A stretch of 64,000 nucleotides of DNA from JAXGQE01 sp040766585 (GTDB lineage: Bacteria; Bacillota; SLNR01). The stretch lies in assembly GCA_040766585.1 (NCBI GenBank), contig JAXGQE010000012.1:1-64000 (forward strand). The letters run 5' to 3'. This document shows positions 23,819 through 32,986 of the stretch, in pieces (position 1 is the stretch's first letter; each line of letters begins with the position of its first letter). Below the pieces are notes generated by a model. It did no database searches. It worked only from the letters and a program-made list of their open reading frames with translations, and was not told the origin of the DNA. The position numbers were made by a program, and so were the translations under genes.

Positions 23819-25255
23819 TTATTCATCCATGAGTTTTCTCAGTATCTCGTTGGCTTTTTCCGGATTTGCCTGTCCTTTGGTGGCCTTCATCATCTGTCCC
23901 ACCAAAAACCCCATGGCCTGCTTCTTGCCGCTGCGAAAATCATCCACGGGTTTGGGATGATCCGCAATAATCGTTCGGGCAACATCTTCCAGCGCCTGGT
24001 CATCGCTGATCTGGCTGTAGCCTTTTTCCCGAATCACAGCATCCGGGTCCTTTCTCTCACAGTACATGATTTCCAGTACATCTTTACCCATTTTCCCGCT
24101 GATGGTCCCGGCATCAATCCTCTGAACCAGTTGAGCCAGGTGTGCCGGACTTACCGGGGACTCAGTGACTGCCGTGTTGGTGCTGCGCAGCATCCGTATC
24201 AGTTCTGCCTGGATCCAGTTGCATATTTTTTTCGGTTCCGGATAGACCGCCACCGCCGCTTCAAAATACAAGGCCATATCTTTTTCCCGGCTCAGCTGGT
24301 AGGCATCGTATTCGGACAGATCCCATTGCGACATGTATCGAGCTCGCTTCGCAGCAGGCAATTCCGGCATGGCATCGCGAATCTCGCCTAGCCATGCGTC
24401 GTCCACCTCAATGTATCCCAGCTCCGGATCCGGGTACACGCGGTAATCCGGAAACTCTTTGGACCGCATGGATACTGTGATTTCCTTCGTTTCGTCCCAG
24501 GTCCGGGTTTCCTGAATGACTCGTTTTCCTTTCTGAAAAAGAGCCGACTGCCGTTTAATCTCATACAGCAGGGCTTTATGCAATGCTTTGGTGGAATTCA
24601 TATTCTTGATTTCCACTTTTGCGTGGAGAACATCCGTCCCGGCTTCCCGGACGGAAATATTGCCATCACAGCGGAAAGACCCTTCCTCCATGCGGCATTC
24701 TGACACATCCCCGTAGCGCAGGATAGCCCGCAGATTTTCCAGATACGATACCGCCTCGTCCGCACTGCGGATATCCGGATGCGAAACAATCTCTATCAGC
24801 GGTACCCCGGAACGGTTCAAATCCACCAGTGATCCCCGTGCCGTGGTAATGGTATCACCATCATGAACCAGTTTTCCGGCATCTTCCTCCAGGTGAATCT
24901 GACGGATACGAATGCGCTTGGCTCCTTGTTCGGTTTCGATTTCCAGACTGCCCTCCTGACCGATGGGATCAAAAACCTGGCTGATCTGATACGATTTCGG
25001 CATATCCGGGTAAAAGTAGTTTTTCCGGTCAAACCCTCCCAGCCGGGCAATCTGACAGTCCAGGCTGAGGCTGGCCATGATGGCTTTATCCACAGCCTTT
25101 TTATTGAGAACCGGCATGGCTCCGGGCATCCCCAGACAGACCGGACAGACCTGTGTGTTGGCTTCTGCACCGAAAGAGGTGCTGCAGCTGCAGAACAGTT
25201 TACTCTCCGTACTTAATTCCACGTGCACTTCCAGACCTATAACCGCTTCGATCAA
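23819..25255 (-). CDS. gatB: aspartyl/glutamyl-tRNA amidotransferase subunit B
   Basis: Subunit B of 478 residues, which binds tRNA and phosphorylates the Glu or Asp on it. IGLEVHVELSTESKLFC, four zinc-site cysteines (CSCS, CPVC), KNYFYPDMPKSYQISQ, RSGVPLIEIVSHPD and the YqeY tail at the C-terminus are all present. The start is TTG 25255: AGGGGGG lies about 7 nt upstream, and it is the only in-frame start that matches the family N-terminus. The MRSKEFPDYRVYPDPEL segment is slightly divergent from the usual. It should be functional, but see GatA. Confidence 0.92.
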   Translation of the reverse strand: MIEAVIGLEVHVELSTESKLFCSCSTSFGAEANTQVCPVCLGMPGAMPVLNKKAVDKAIMASLSLDCQIARLGGFDRKNYFYPDMPKSYQISQVFDPIGQEGSLEIETEQGAKRIRIRQIHLEEDAGKLVHDGDTITTARGSLVDLNRSGVPLIEIVSHPDIRSADEAVSYLENLRAILRYGDVSECRMEEGSFRCDGNISVREAGTDVLHAKVEIKNMNSTKALHKALLYEIKRQSALFQKGKRVIQETRTWDETKEITVSMRSKEFPDYRVYPDPELGYIEVDDAWLGEIRDAMPELPAAKRARYMSQWDLSEYDAYQLSREKDMALYFEAAVAVYPEPKKICNWIQAELIRMLRSTNTAVTESPVSPAHLAQLVQRIDAGTISGKMGKDVLEIMYCERKDPDAVIREKGYSQISDDQALEDVARTIIADHPKPVDDFRSGKKQAMGFLVGQMMKATKGQANPEKANEILRKLMDE

Positions 25256-25268
25256 TGCAAACCCCCCT

Positions 25269-26669
25269 CTATCGTCCGGTACCGGATGGAATGCGATCCC
25301 AGTCGATTTCCATCCGTACTTTGTCGGCTGCCGCAAACAGCAGTGATTCTGACATAGCGCGGCCCACCAGCTGTACGCCCACCGGCCTGCTTTCCACCAT
25401 GCCGGCCGGGAATGTCAGCGCCGGCAGACCGGCCAGATTGGCGCAGGCGCCCCACAGTGCTGCGTATTTTTGGGTCGATTCGCTGGATGCTTCCACCGGC
25501 ATCAGCAGACAGTCAAATCGGGAAAGAGCATGGGCAAAATGCTGGATGATGCGTGTACGCAGACGAGCTGCCTGACTATAAAAGCTTTCATACCCCTGTG
25601 TACTGAGAAAGTGGGTACCCAACAGAATCTTTTCTTTGGTCTGGCCATTCAGACCCTCCTGTCGGGTCTTCAGATACATGCTGAGTACATCGCCGGCCTC
25701 CCGGTTCCGGTATCCGTAGCGGACCCCGTCGTAGCGGGCCAGCGCGGAACTGGCTTCAGCACACAGAAGGACATAGGCCGCCATGCGGGCGTCGTCCAGA
25801 TCGGGCATCTCGAATTTTTCCACACGGGCACCCGATTCCACCAGCTTCTCTGCAGTTTGCATAACCGCATCCTGACTGATCCCATCAGCCGCTTCCAGAA
25901 AAGAAACAGGGATTCCCACACATACTTCTTTCCAATCCATCTCCCGGTCCGGCAAGACGCCGGGATCATCGAGTACTGTGCTATCGAAAGGATCCTGACC
26001 CACCATAACTCTCCATACCTGCTGGCAGTCCTGGGGATTCCTGGCTGCAATACCCACATGCTCCATGGAGGGAACCGCTGTGGCAACGCCGTGTCGGGAA
26101 AGGGTCGGGAATGTGGGTTTGATGGCTGTCAGTCCACAGGCGGCCGCATCCATACGCAGCTCGCCCACAGAATCTGTGCCCAGAGCAAACCATACCTGCC
26201 CAGAAGCAACTGCTGCCGCAGCCCCGCTGACACTTTTCCACTTTCCATCGGCATCCCACGGATTCTGGGTTTTGCCAAACACCGAATGGTCTGACCCGGG
26301 CAGGAGGCCAAATTCATTGCTGTTGAGCTTCCCGGTGAAAACCCCTCCCTGCTGAAGAATCCTCTCAACCACTGTCGCATGGTACCCGGGGACATAATTT
26401 TGAAGCATTTTCGATGAGCATGTCATCGGCAGTCCCTGAACAGCGAAGGTATCCTGAACGGCAAACGGGATCCCGAACAGATCCAGATCTTCGTCCCCCT
26501 TCCCATCCGCTCCCGGGTCCGATGGCTCGACCCAGGCAGTGTAGGCCCGAATCTTCGCATCCATGCTTCGATGACGAAAAACAGACTGTTCCAGCAAACT
26601 GCCGGCTGTAATCTCTTTCTCTTTCATTTTTTTATGAATGGTTTGAATGGTATCCGTCAATGCAACCAT
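25269..26669 (-). CDS. gatA: GatA-like amidase subunit with degenerate active site
   Basis: The protein (466 residues) aligns along its length with GatA, the glutaminase subunit that supplies ammonia for Gln/Asn-tRNA synthesis. The amidase-signature triad is gone, though. The catalytic Lys of GIPxxIKDN is Gln (GIPFAVQDT). The GGSSGGSAA loop reads WKSVSGAAAA. The nucleophile Ser in GSDTGGSIRQPA is Glu (GTDSVGELRMDA). The rest of the fold (ATVVERILQQG, GKLNSNEFG, GLTAIKPTFPTLSRHG) is kept, and the frame is intact, so it is expressed but probably not an amidase. It lies between the intact gatC and gatB in one operon. Confidence 0.85.
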   Translation of the reverse strand: MVALTDTIQTIHKKMKEKEITAGSLLEQSVFRHRSMDAKIRAYTAWVEPSDPGADGKGDEDLDLFGIPFAVQDTFAVQGLPMTCSSKMLQNYVPGYHATVVERILQQGGVFTGKLNSNEFGLLPGSDHSVFGKTQNPWDADGKWKSVSGAAAAVASGQVWFALGTDSVGELRMDAAACGLTAIKPTFPTLSRHGVATAVPSMEHVGIAARNPQDCQQVWRVMVGQDPFDSTVLDDPGVLPDREMDWKEVCVGIPVSFLEAADGISQDAVMQTAEKLVESGARVEKFEMPDLDDARMAAYVLLCAEASSALARYDGVRYGYRNREAGDVLSMYLKTRQEGLNGQTKEKILLGTHFLSTQGYESFYSQAARLRTRIIQHFAHALSRFDCLLMPVEASSESTQKYAALWGACANLAGLPALTFPAGMVESRPVGVQLVGRAMSESLLFAAADKVRMEIDWDRIPSGTGR

Positions 26670-26683
26670 GATCTTCCTCCCTG

Positions 26684-26965
26684 CTAGATAATCCGGGGAA
26701 CCCGGAAATAGTGGTCCTGAACATCCGGAGCACTGCTCAGGTTCTGTTCTTCAGAAAATACCTGCTCCACTTGATCCTTGCGGAACACATTTTTTTGTGG
26801 AGCAATCCGCCCTGTTTGAACCGTATCGGCTAAATCCATCTCTGTCAGGGCAGTCAACTCTTCCATTGCCTGATTCAGGCTTTGCAGATAAGTTTCCTCT
26901 TCTCCGCTGATCTCAATCCGGGCTGCTATGGCGATCCGCCGGAGATCCTCTTGGTCTATGTGCAC
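26684..26965 (-). CDS. gatC: aspartyl/glutamyl-tRNA amidotransferase subunit C
   Basis: Small 93-residue subunit that clamps GatA onto GatB. It opens with HIDQEDLRRIAIAARIEISG and ends with DHYFRVPRII, the conserved wrap-around tail. GTG 26965 is chosen because AAGGAGG precedes it; the upstream nine residues are not family-like. It is first of the gatCAB operon, with 14 nt before gatA. The 136-nt divergent gap to the ATPase gene at 27102 contains a TTGACA at 27015 but no convincing -10. Confidence 0.9.
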   Translation of the reverse strand: MHIDQEDLRRIAIAARIEISGEEETYLQSLNQAMEELTALTEMDLADTVQTGRIAPQKNVFRKDQVEQVFSEEQNLSSAPDVQDHYFRVPRII

Positions 26966-27101
26966 TGTGTTTCCTCCTTCATTCCGGCACATGAGTAATG
27001 AGCCGGCTCTGGAATTGACAAGCGTTTCTTACTCTTCTTCATCGACTGGCAATTTCCTTTCTTTTTCCATGTCCGGATTGAAAGAGGAAATAGGAGGGAG
27101 A

Positions 27102-29591
27102 ATGAGAATCATACTGTATCGGTTCGAATCAGGAAAGGTGGGATCCCAATTGGAACATTTTGAAAAAATGGGAGTATTGTATCTCGGCCGTCCGGTGGAC
27201 ATTCAAGATCGACGCCCCCTGGAAGGGTATCTCCTCTACGATTCCCGCGATCTGGTGACCCACGGCATGTGTGTAGGAATGACCGGCAGCGGGAAAACAG
27301 GCCTCTGCATCGGCCTTCTGGAAGAAGCCGCCATGGATCGCATCCCGGCCATCATTATTGACCCCAAGGGGGACATGACCAATCTTCTTCTAACTTTTCC
27401 GGATCTTTCCCCGGATGATTTTCGGCCCTGGATCAACGAAGACGATGCCCGCAGAAAATCTCTGACCAACGATGAATATGCTGCCCAGCAGGCCGAACTG
27501 TGGAAAAAGGGCCTGGCCTCCTGGGGCCAGGATGGGGAACGAATCCGCCAGCTGCGTAGCGCTGCCCATTTTAAGATCTATACACCGGGGAGCTCTGCCG
27601 GTACCCAGGTATCCATTCTGAAATCATTTGCCGCTCCGCCGGAAGTGATCCGCAGCGATTCGGAAATTTTCCAGGAACAGGTCAGCAGTGCGGCCACCAG
27701 CCTTCTGGCATTAATGGGAATTGCCGCGGATCCCATGCAGTCCCGGGAGCACATCCTGCTGGCCACGCTATTTAACCATTACTGGCTGCAGGGAACCGAT
27801 GTGGATTTGCCGCTGCTGATCCAAAGCATACAAGCCCCACCGGTTTCACAGATCGGTGTTATGAGTATTGAATCGTTCTATCCTTCTCAGGAGCGCTTTT
27901 CGCTGGCACTGAAATTAAACAATCTCCTGGCTTCCCCCAGTTTCAGCACATGGATCGAGGGTGTTCCTCTGGACATCGACCAAATCCTGTATTCACCGGA
28001 TGGAAAACCGCAGCACGCCATCTTTTCCATCAATCATTTGAGCGATGCTGAAAGAATGTTTTTTGTTACCCTTCTACTGAACCGTGTCTTAAACTGGGTA
28101 CGGATGCAGAGCGGTACCAGCAGTCTCCGGGCTATTTTGTATATGGATGAAATCTTCGGGTTCTTCCCGCCTGTGGCCAATCCGCCCTCCAAACTCCCGC
28201 TTCTGACCCTTCTGAAGCAGGCTCGGGCTTATGGCCTGGGCATCATGCTGACCACCCAGAATCCGGTGGATTTAGACTATAAGGGGTTATCCAACATCGG
28301 TACCTGGTTTATCGGAAGACTTCAGACCGAACGGGACAAAATGAAGGTCATGGAAGGATTGGAGAGTGCTTCCGAGGCTCAGAGCAAATCCTTTTCACGC
28401 AGTGATATGGATCGCATTTTGGGTTCTCTGGGCAATCGGGTCTTTTTGATGAACAATGTGCACGATTCGGAACCGGTGCTGTTTGAAACCCGCTGGTGTA
28501 TGTCTTATCTGAGGGGGCCCATGACCCGGGACCAGATTCGCAAACTAAGCGCTGCTGGTGACGCCCTCCACAATCCGTCCATACTAGCTCCTGCCCCGAA
28601 AGAAGTACTACCGGCTTCCGCCCTGGAACGGGCCCTGCCGCCGGTACTCCCTCCGGGAGTCCATCAATATTTTGTCCCGGTGGAAGACCGCCGGGCAGAT
28701 AACAATCTGGTCTACCATCCGGTCCTGCTGGGTCAGGGCGATATCGAGTTTTCGGACCGTAAATACAAGATTCATCATGAACGCCGGGTAACGGCCTACA
28801 TTGATTTCCCTGCCGGCCACGAACCCACCGACTGGGACCGCCGGAGAGGCCTGTCCATGACAGAGGATCACTTTCTCAGCAGCCCGGAAGCCAATGCTGT
28901 GTTTGAGGATCTTCCGGAAGCAGCTGGAGCCGCAAAAAACTACAAAAGCTGGGCTGACGACCTGTCCGACTGGCTGTATCGAAATTCAACGCTGCCGCTG
29001 ACCTACTGCCCTGCCCTGGATCTGCTGTCTGAACCGGAAGAAGACCAGCGGGATTTCCGCATTCGTCTGCAGCAGGCTTCCCGGGAGAAACGGGACGAAG
29101 AAATCGGCAAATTGCGTGCTCGTTATGAATCCAGGATCCGATCCCTGGAGGAACGGATCCGCAAAGCAGAACAGCAGGTTGAGCGGGAAGCGGGCAAGGC
29201 CAAACAGCAGCAAACCCAGACAGCCATCGCCCTGGGATCCACGCTCCTTTCATCCCTGTTCGGGAGAAAAGCTGTTACCTCCACTTCACTGAGCCGGATG
29301 GCGACCACAGCCCGCAGCGCCAGCCGCATTGGCAATGCCAAAGACAGTCTCCGAAGAAGCCAGGAGAATGTTGAAAATCTGATGGCCCAGCTGGAAGAAC
29401 TGGAAAGCGAATTCCGGACTGAATCCGATCAGATCGCCGACGCACTGGACCCGCAGACAGTGAGCTGTGAAACCTATGAAGTGAAACCCACCCGCAAAGG
29501 AATCCATGTGCGAAGCACTGCATTGGTTTGGCTTCCCTACCGGAAGACAGATGCAGGGTCCATGGAAGCCGCCTGGGAGTCCCGCCGGTGA
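27102..29591 (+). CDS. HerA/DUF87-type P-loop ATPase, orphan
   Basis: Cytoplasmic ATPase of 829 residues from ATG 27102 (GGAGGG upstream; the longer upstream frame overlaps gatC and has no SD). VGMTGSGKTGLCIGLLEEAA is Walker A at about residue 60, AIIIDPKGDM lies just after it, AILYMDEIFGFFPP is Walker B and LTTQNPVDLDYKGL a sensor region. After the ATPase core a long C-terminal half contains a charged coiled coil (about residues 680-770), with Gln/Lys-rich heptads. HerA-like proteins translocate DNA or act in defence and end resection. No NurA or defence partner is next to it, so its role is open. Confidence 0.75.
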   Translation: MRIILYRFESGKVGSQLEHFEKMGVLYLGRPVDIQDRRPLEGYLLYDSRDLVTHGMCVGMTGSGKTGLCIGLLEEAAMDRIPAIIIDPKGDMTNLLLTFPDLSPDDFRPWINEDDARRKSLTNDEYAAQQAELWKKGLASWGQDGERIRQLRSAAHFKIYTPGSSAGTQVSILKSFAAPPEVIRSDSEIFQEQVSSAATSLLALMGIAADPMQSREHILLATLFNHYWLQGTDVDLPLLIQSIQAPPVSQIGVMSIESFYPSQERFSLALKLNNLLASPSFSTWIEGVPLDIDQILYSPDGKPQHAIFSINHLSDAERMFFVTLLLNRVLNWVRMQSGTSSLRAILYMDEIFGFFPPVANPPSKLPLLTLLKQARAYGLGIMLTTQNPVDLDYKGLSNIGTWFIGRLQTERDKMKVMEGLESASEAQSKSFSRSDMDRILGSLGNRVFLMNNVHDSEPVLFETRWCMSYLRGPMTRDQIRKLSAAGDALHNPSILAPAPKEVLPASALERALPPVLPPGVHQYFVPVEDRRADNNLVYHPVLLGQGDIEFSDRKYKIHHERRVTAYIDFPAGHEPTDWDRRRGLSMTEDHFLSSPEANAVFEDLPEAAGAAKNYKSWADDLSDWLYRNSTLPLTYCPALDLLSEPEEDQRDFRIRLQQASREKRDEEIGKLRARYESRIRSLEERIRKAEQQVEREAGKAKQQQTQTAIALGSTLLSSLFGRKAVTSTSLSRMATTARSASRIGNAKDSLRRSQENVENLMAQLEELESEFRTESDQIADALDPQTVSCETYEVKPTRKGIHVRSTALVWLPYRKTDAGSMEAAWESRR

Positions 29592-29796
29592 CACGGTATA
29601 GCATGTAGCAATCGCTTCGCTGGAATGACAGAAACGAGCTCCGCTGTACATGGAGGACCATGAAACAGTTGCAGCTTATCCGCTACCGCAAACCGGCTGT
29701 CAGAAATCCATCTGAAAAATCAGCCGGAGACCGGATATCCTGCATCCATAGAAACAGAACATACCGCCATCTCTTTTTCTCGAATGTTCTGAGTGT

Positions 29797-29835
29797 AAAA
29801 CAAAGCACCTTTCTATTGTATATAGAAAGGTGCTT
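29797..29835 (-). terminator. terminator of the 29860 lipoprotein gene
   Basis: 13-bp perfect stem (AGCACCTTTCTAT / ATAGAAAGGTGCT) with a 5-nt loop. The minus-strand tail is TTTGTTTTAC. The 205-nt stretch 29592-29796 before it holds no gene I can support. Confidence 0.8.
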
Positions 29836-29859
29836 GAGTATATTTCGGACATATTTTCT

Positions 29860-30627
29860 TTACGGCAAATCCTTGTCTGCCAGAAGCTGCAGGAACTGAA
29901 TGTTGGGATAGGGGTCGTAGCGAACACTCAGCTCATATCCATCTTCTTCCCAGGAAAAAACAATGGTGTTTCCACTGGTAGTCTCCTTGAAAGCACTCTT
30001 CGAGCTGTAATTGTCCCGGTAAAATGCCAGGATGTCATCGGCTTCCTCCCGGGTTTCATAGATCGTGGCGTACCGGGATTCATTGTATAGATAGCTTTCC
30101 CGGTAAGTATACTCCTGGAGTTTGTAAAAACCGAATACCTCAATGAGATCCTCAGAATAGTTTTCAAAATATGGGTTTTCATCCACATATTCGTCCACCA
30201 GCATACCGACACTCAGATTGACCGGTGTTCCCAGGGCATTGTCCCGTGCCTGATCGGATATGCTGACATTCACCTTCCGCCCCTGGATCCAGCCAGAAAA
30301 CGAATACTCGTCGTAATACATGTCTTCATCCAGCTCATCCATAAGCTCCAGATAGTATTCCGATAGCTCATCCATGTCGGCTTCGGATTCAAAGGAGATG
30401 CTGTAGAGGTCTTTCCCAATTACATAATTCAGATCATCCCGTACCGAAAAACTGCAGCTGTCAATAAACACTGGTTTCAGCAAAGGAACTTCATCATCCG
30501 GATATCCGGAAAGATAAACCAGATCTTCGCTGGGATCCTCTACTTCGTTTTCGGTGCCTCCGCTCTGGCATCCGCAAAGCAGAGCCAGGCAAACCATGAT
30601 GATTCCGATTTTCTGCCACGATTTCAA
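29860..30627 (-). CDS. lipoprotein of unknown function
   Basis: I place the start at TTG 30627, with GGGAGG about 10 nt upstream; it gives a clean lipoprotein signal, LKSWQKIGIIMVCLALLCGCQS, lipidated at the Cys at about residue 19. The ORF's longer N-terminus runs back into mutY and has no signal features. The mature part is acidic, rich in Asp/Glu/Tyr, about 235 residues, with no motif I recognise. Two stretches with Tyr and acidic clusters (YYLELMDELDEDMYYDEYSF) suggest a strand-rich domain. It sits alone after mutY. Confidence 0.6.
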   Translation of the reverse strand: MKSWQKIGIIMVCLALLCGCQSGGTENEVEDPSEDLVYLSGYPDDEVPLLKPVFIDSCSFSVRDDLNYVIGKDLYSISFESEADMDELSEYYLELMDELDEDMYYDEYSFSGWIQGRKVNVSISDQARDNALGTPVNLSVGMLVDEYVDENPYFENYSEDLIEVFGFYKLQEYTYRESYLYNESRYATIYETREEADDILAFYRDNYSSKSAFKETTSGNTIVFSWEEDGYELSVRYDPYPNIQFLQLLADKDLP

Positions 30628-30730
30628 AACTGCATCGCCTCCCTCAATGTCTTCTTTCTGCCCAGTGCTTTCCACAGCTATTCTTTTCTGCGGTGCGGGC
30701 AAACAGAATCTGTTTTCTCCCTGTACATAC

Positions 30731-30758
30731 AAAAACCCTTCTGCTGAATCCAGAAGAG
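30731..30758 (-). terminator. terminator of mutY
   Basis: CTTCTG / CAGAAG stem with a 7-nt loop followed on the minus strand by GGGTTTTTG. It sits between mutY and the lipoprotein. Confidence 0.6.
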
Positions 30759-30830
30759 TTCTCAATCTTTGAATTTTCCCCATATTGTAAGAGTCGTTTG
30801 GGGTCATCACAAAAAAGGACTTGCCAGATT

Positions 30831-31928
30831 CTACAGTCTGCTTTGGCGCAGCCATTCACTCTGGGCCCGAAAAGCAGCCGGTACAGCCAGATCATCCAGA
30901 CCCGCTGCCGGAACCCATACATAATCACCGGGAAGTGCTTTGGCCGTCGTCAACCCGGCGTAGCTCTCCATAGTCCAGATCCGGTGTGAGAATACATGGC
31001 GGTGGGTCCCGATGGATTCGATCTCCCGGACGGCAAACCCGGTCTGCTCCAGGACTGACTGCAGTTCTTTTTTGGATAGCCTGCCGGGAAATATCACGAA
31101 TTCCCACATTCCTTTCAGCAAACTCTCGGTTCTTTTTCTCATAGCAATTCGATTTTCCGGATCCGTAACTACCAGAACCGTAATTGGCTCGTCGGTTGGG
31201 CGTTTTCGCTGAGCACGAACCGGCCACTGGTCGGTTTTCTGAACTGCAAACGCAGCACAAAAAGACTGCACCGGGCACTGGCTGCAGCGAGGATTGGCAG
31301 GGATGCACACCAGGGCACCCAGTTCCATCAATGCCTGGTTAAAATCACCCGGATGATCATCCGGCATGGTTTTCAAAACCCACTCGGTGGTCTGTCGTTT
31401 GAGCCCGCTGGATCCAACCATGTCCTGGAAACCGTTGATCCGGGCAGCTACTCGCTGCACATTGCCATCCACAGCTGCCGCCTGTTGATCAAACGCAATA
31501 CTGGCAATGGCGCCGGCCATGTAATCCCCGATACCGGGAAGGCTTCGGAGTACATCCAAAGATTCCGGTATTTCACCTTGATGCTGATCCCGGATTGCCT
31601 TTGCCGCTCGATGCATATTCTCAGCCCGCCGATAGTACCCCAGGCCGGCCCAGATAGACAGCACATCTTCCAGAGGGCTGTCTGCCAGCTTCTGAATCGA
31701 GGGAAACACCTGCAGGAATTGATGGTAATAGGGCAGCATGGTTTCGATTCGTGTCTGCTGAGCCATCACCTCGGATACCCAGATATGGTAGGGGTTTTTT
31801 GTCCTGCGCCAGGGCAAAGGCCGTTGATGGGCACCGAACCAGGCAAGCAGTGCGCGTCCTATCTCCGGTTCCTGAACAAGGTGATCTTTCTCTTCCGGAC
31901 TAGCGGGACATGGTTTCGGCGCGGGCAT
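30831..31928 (-). CDS. mutY: A/G-specific adenine glycosylase MutY
   Basis: Repair glycosylase of 365 residues removing adenine opposite 8-oxoguanine. The N-terminal catalytic domain has VSEVMAQQTRIET (catalytic Glu), the helix-hairpin-helix LPGIGDYMAGAIASIAF, Asp in VDGNVQRV, and the [4Fe-4S] ligands CIPANPRCSQCPVQSFC (CX6CX2CX5C). The C-terminal NUDIX-like domain follows. ATG 31928 has GAGAGG upstream. Its start overlaps the end of the upstream half-permease gene by 29 nt. Confidence 0.93.
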   Translation of the reverse strand: MPAPKPCPASPEEKDHLVQEPEIGRALLAWFGAHQRPLPWRRTKNPYHIWVSEVMAQQTRIETMLPYYHQFLQVFPSIQKLADSPLEDVLSIWAGLGYYRRAENMHRAAKAIRDQHQGEIPESLDVLRSLPGIGDYMAGAIASIAFDQQAAAVDGNVQRVAARINGFQDMVGSSGLKRQTTEWVLKTMPDDHPGDFNQALMELGALVCIPANPRCSQCPVQSFCAAFAVQKTDQWPVRAQRKRPTDEPITVLVVTDPENRIAMRKRTESLLKGMWEFVIFPGRLSKKELQSVLEQTGFAVREIESIGTHRHVFSHRIWTMESYAGLTTAKALPGDYVWVPAAGLDDLAVPAAFRAQSEWLRQSRL

Positions 31929-32439
31929 ATATTTCCTCTCTTTCTTTCTGACCGGCCAAAGTGGTCAGCAGGTAGGCTATGATGATAATTCCGGGAATAT
32001 TCACCAACAGCCGGGTCAGGGCAAACCGGGTGCCCAACGAGGCCATTTCAAACAGAAACATGGGTATTTTCGTTGTGGACCAGGCTCCGATAAAGACCAT
32101 GACATTGAAGAAACTGACCCCTTTTTTCATGAATACCGCCGCCACCGGAAATGCGCCGTACAAAGGGCCGGCTGTGGCAGAACCGATCACAAAGGAAAGC
32201 ACGGTTCCCCGTATGCCGGAACCTTCTCCCATAAAACGGGTCACCGTTTCACGGGGCACCCATACATCCAGCAGCCCCAGGAGAATAAATACAGGGGGAA
32301 TGATCATGACCATTTCTTTTAAGGAACCGCCGGTAATCTGCAGAGCCTCCCTGCCGAAAGCAGGAGCGATAACCAGAGCGGCAGCCGTCACCACAGCCAT
32401 GACAATCAGATCGCGGTATCTTCGCATGCTCTTTTTCAT
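31900..32439 (-). CDS. half-size COG0701-type permease, second of a pair
   Basis: Membrane protein of 179 residues with about five segments, starting MKKSMRRYRDLIVMAVVTAA. The GPLYGAFPVAAVFMKKGVSF segment has the Gly/Pro/Phe pattern of permeases such as the arsenic permease family, and it matches the equivalent segment of its neighbour. Its ATG overlaps the stop of the 32436-32921 gene by 4 nt (ATGA). Together the two short proteins look like the two halves of a single permease and probably dimerise. The longer reading frame upstream of 32439 is a shadow. Confidence 0.65.
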   Translation of the reverse strand: MKKSMRRYRDLIVMAVVTAAALVIAPAFGREALQITGGSLKEMVMIIPPVFILLGLLDVWVPRETVTRFMGEGSGIRGTVLSFVIGSATAGPLYGAFPVAAVFMKKGVSFFNVMVFIGAWSTTKIPMFLFEMASLGTRFALTRLLVNIPGIIIIAYLLTTLAGQKEREEIYARAETMSR

Positions 32440-32921
32440 GACCCGTTCACCACCCATCCCACAATTAGTGCAATGATAATGGAAAAAACAAATGCCATGG
32501 CGTTCCTGAGATAGGAGAGTTTCTTTCCAAAGTATCGGGTTTCCACCGGCAGTGTCACTACTCCCACCATCATCAGTGATGAGATGAATGCGGCAATCTG
32601 CATATATCCAGCTCCGTTTTCCAGCAGCAGAGCCGCCGTCGGAAACGCGATGAATCCCGGGATTAGGGTAACCGCTCCCACCAGTGAAGAGATGAGAATC
32701 CCGAAAGGACCGGATTCTGATCCGATAATTCGCGAAATAGTCTCCGGTTTCAATGCAGCCAGCATCAGGCCGACAAAGAGAATCACCGCCAAAAACTCCG
32801 GTAAGATATTTTCCACAGATCGCCATGCTTTCATCAAAGCCTGTTTCGTTTTTTTCCGATCTTTACCGTAGGACAGTGCCAGACCCAAACCGGCCACTGC
32901 ATACAGCCACAGATTGCTCAT
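32436..32921 (-). CDS. half-size COG0701-type permease, first of a pair
   Basis: Membrane protein of 161 residues from ATG 32921 (AAGAGGGG upstream), with about five hydrophobic segments. LIPGFIAFPTAALLLENGAG matches GPLYGAFPVAAVFMKKGVSF of the next gene in place and type. ILPEFLAVILFVGLMLAALK is an amphipathic opening helix with LKPETISRIIGSESGPFG after it, as in COG0701 permeases. The product is a half transporter. The 65-nt gap to the full permease upstream is normal for an operon. Confidence 0.65.
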   Translation of the reverse strand: MSNLWLYAVAGLGLALSYGKDRKKTKQALMKAWRSVENILPEFLAVILFVGLMLAALKPETISRIIGSESGPFGILISSLVGAVTLIPGFIAFPTAALLLENGAGYMQIAAFISSLMMVGVVTLPVETRYFGKKLSYLRNAMAFVFSIIIALIVGWVVNGS

Positions 32922-32986
32922 ACGGATACCCCTCTTCGCAGTAAGTTTTTCTCTCAGACCATTCGATTCCAGATTCAATATTTCCT

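Noticed and set aside
27015..27043. Promoter for the HerA-like gene from TTGACA at 27015
   Set aside because: No acceptable -10 at 16-18 nt.
29660..29899. Small plus-strand frame after the HerA-like gene
   Set aside because: Overlaps the terminator hairpin and has no recognisable features.
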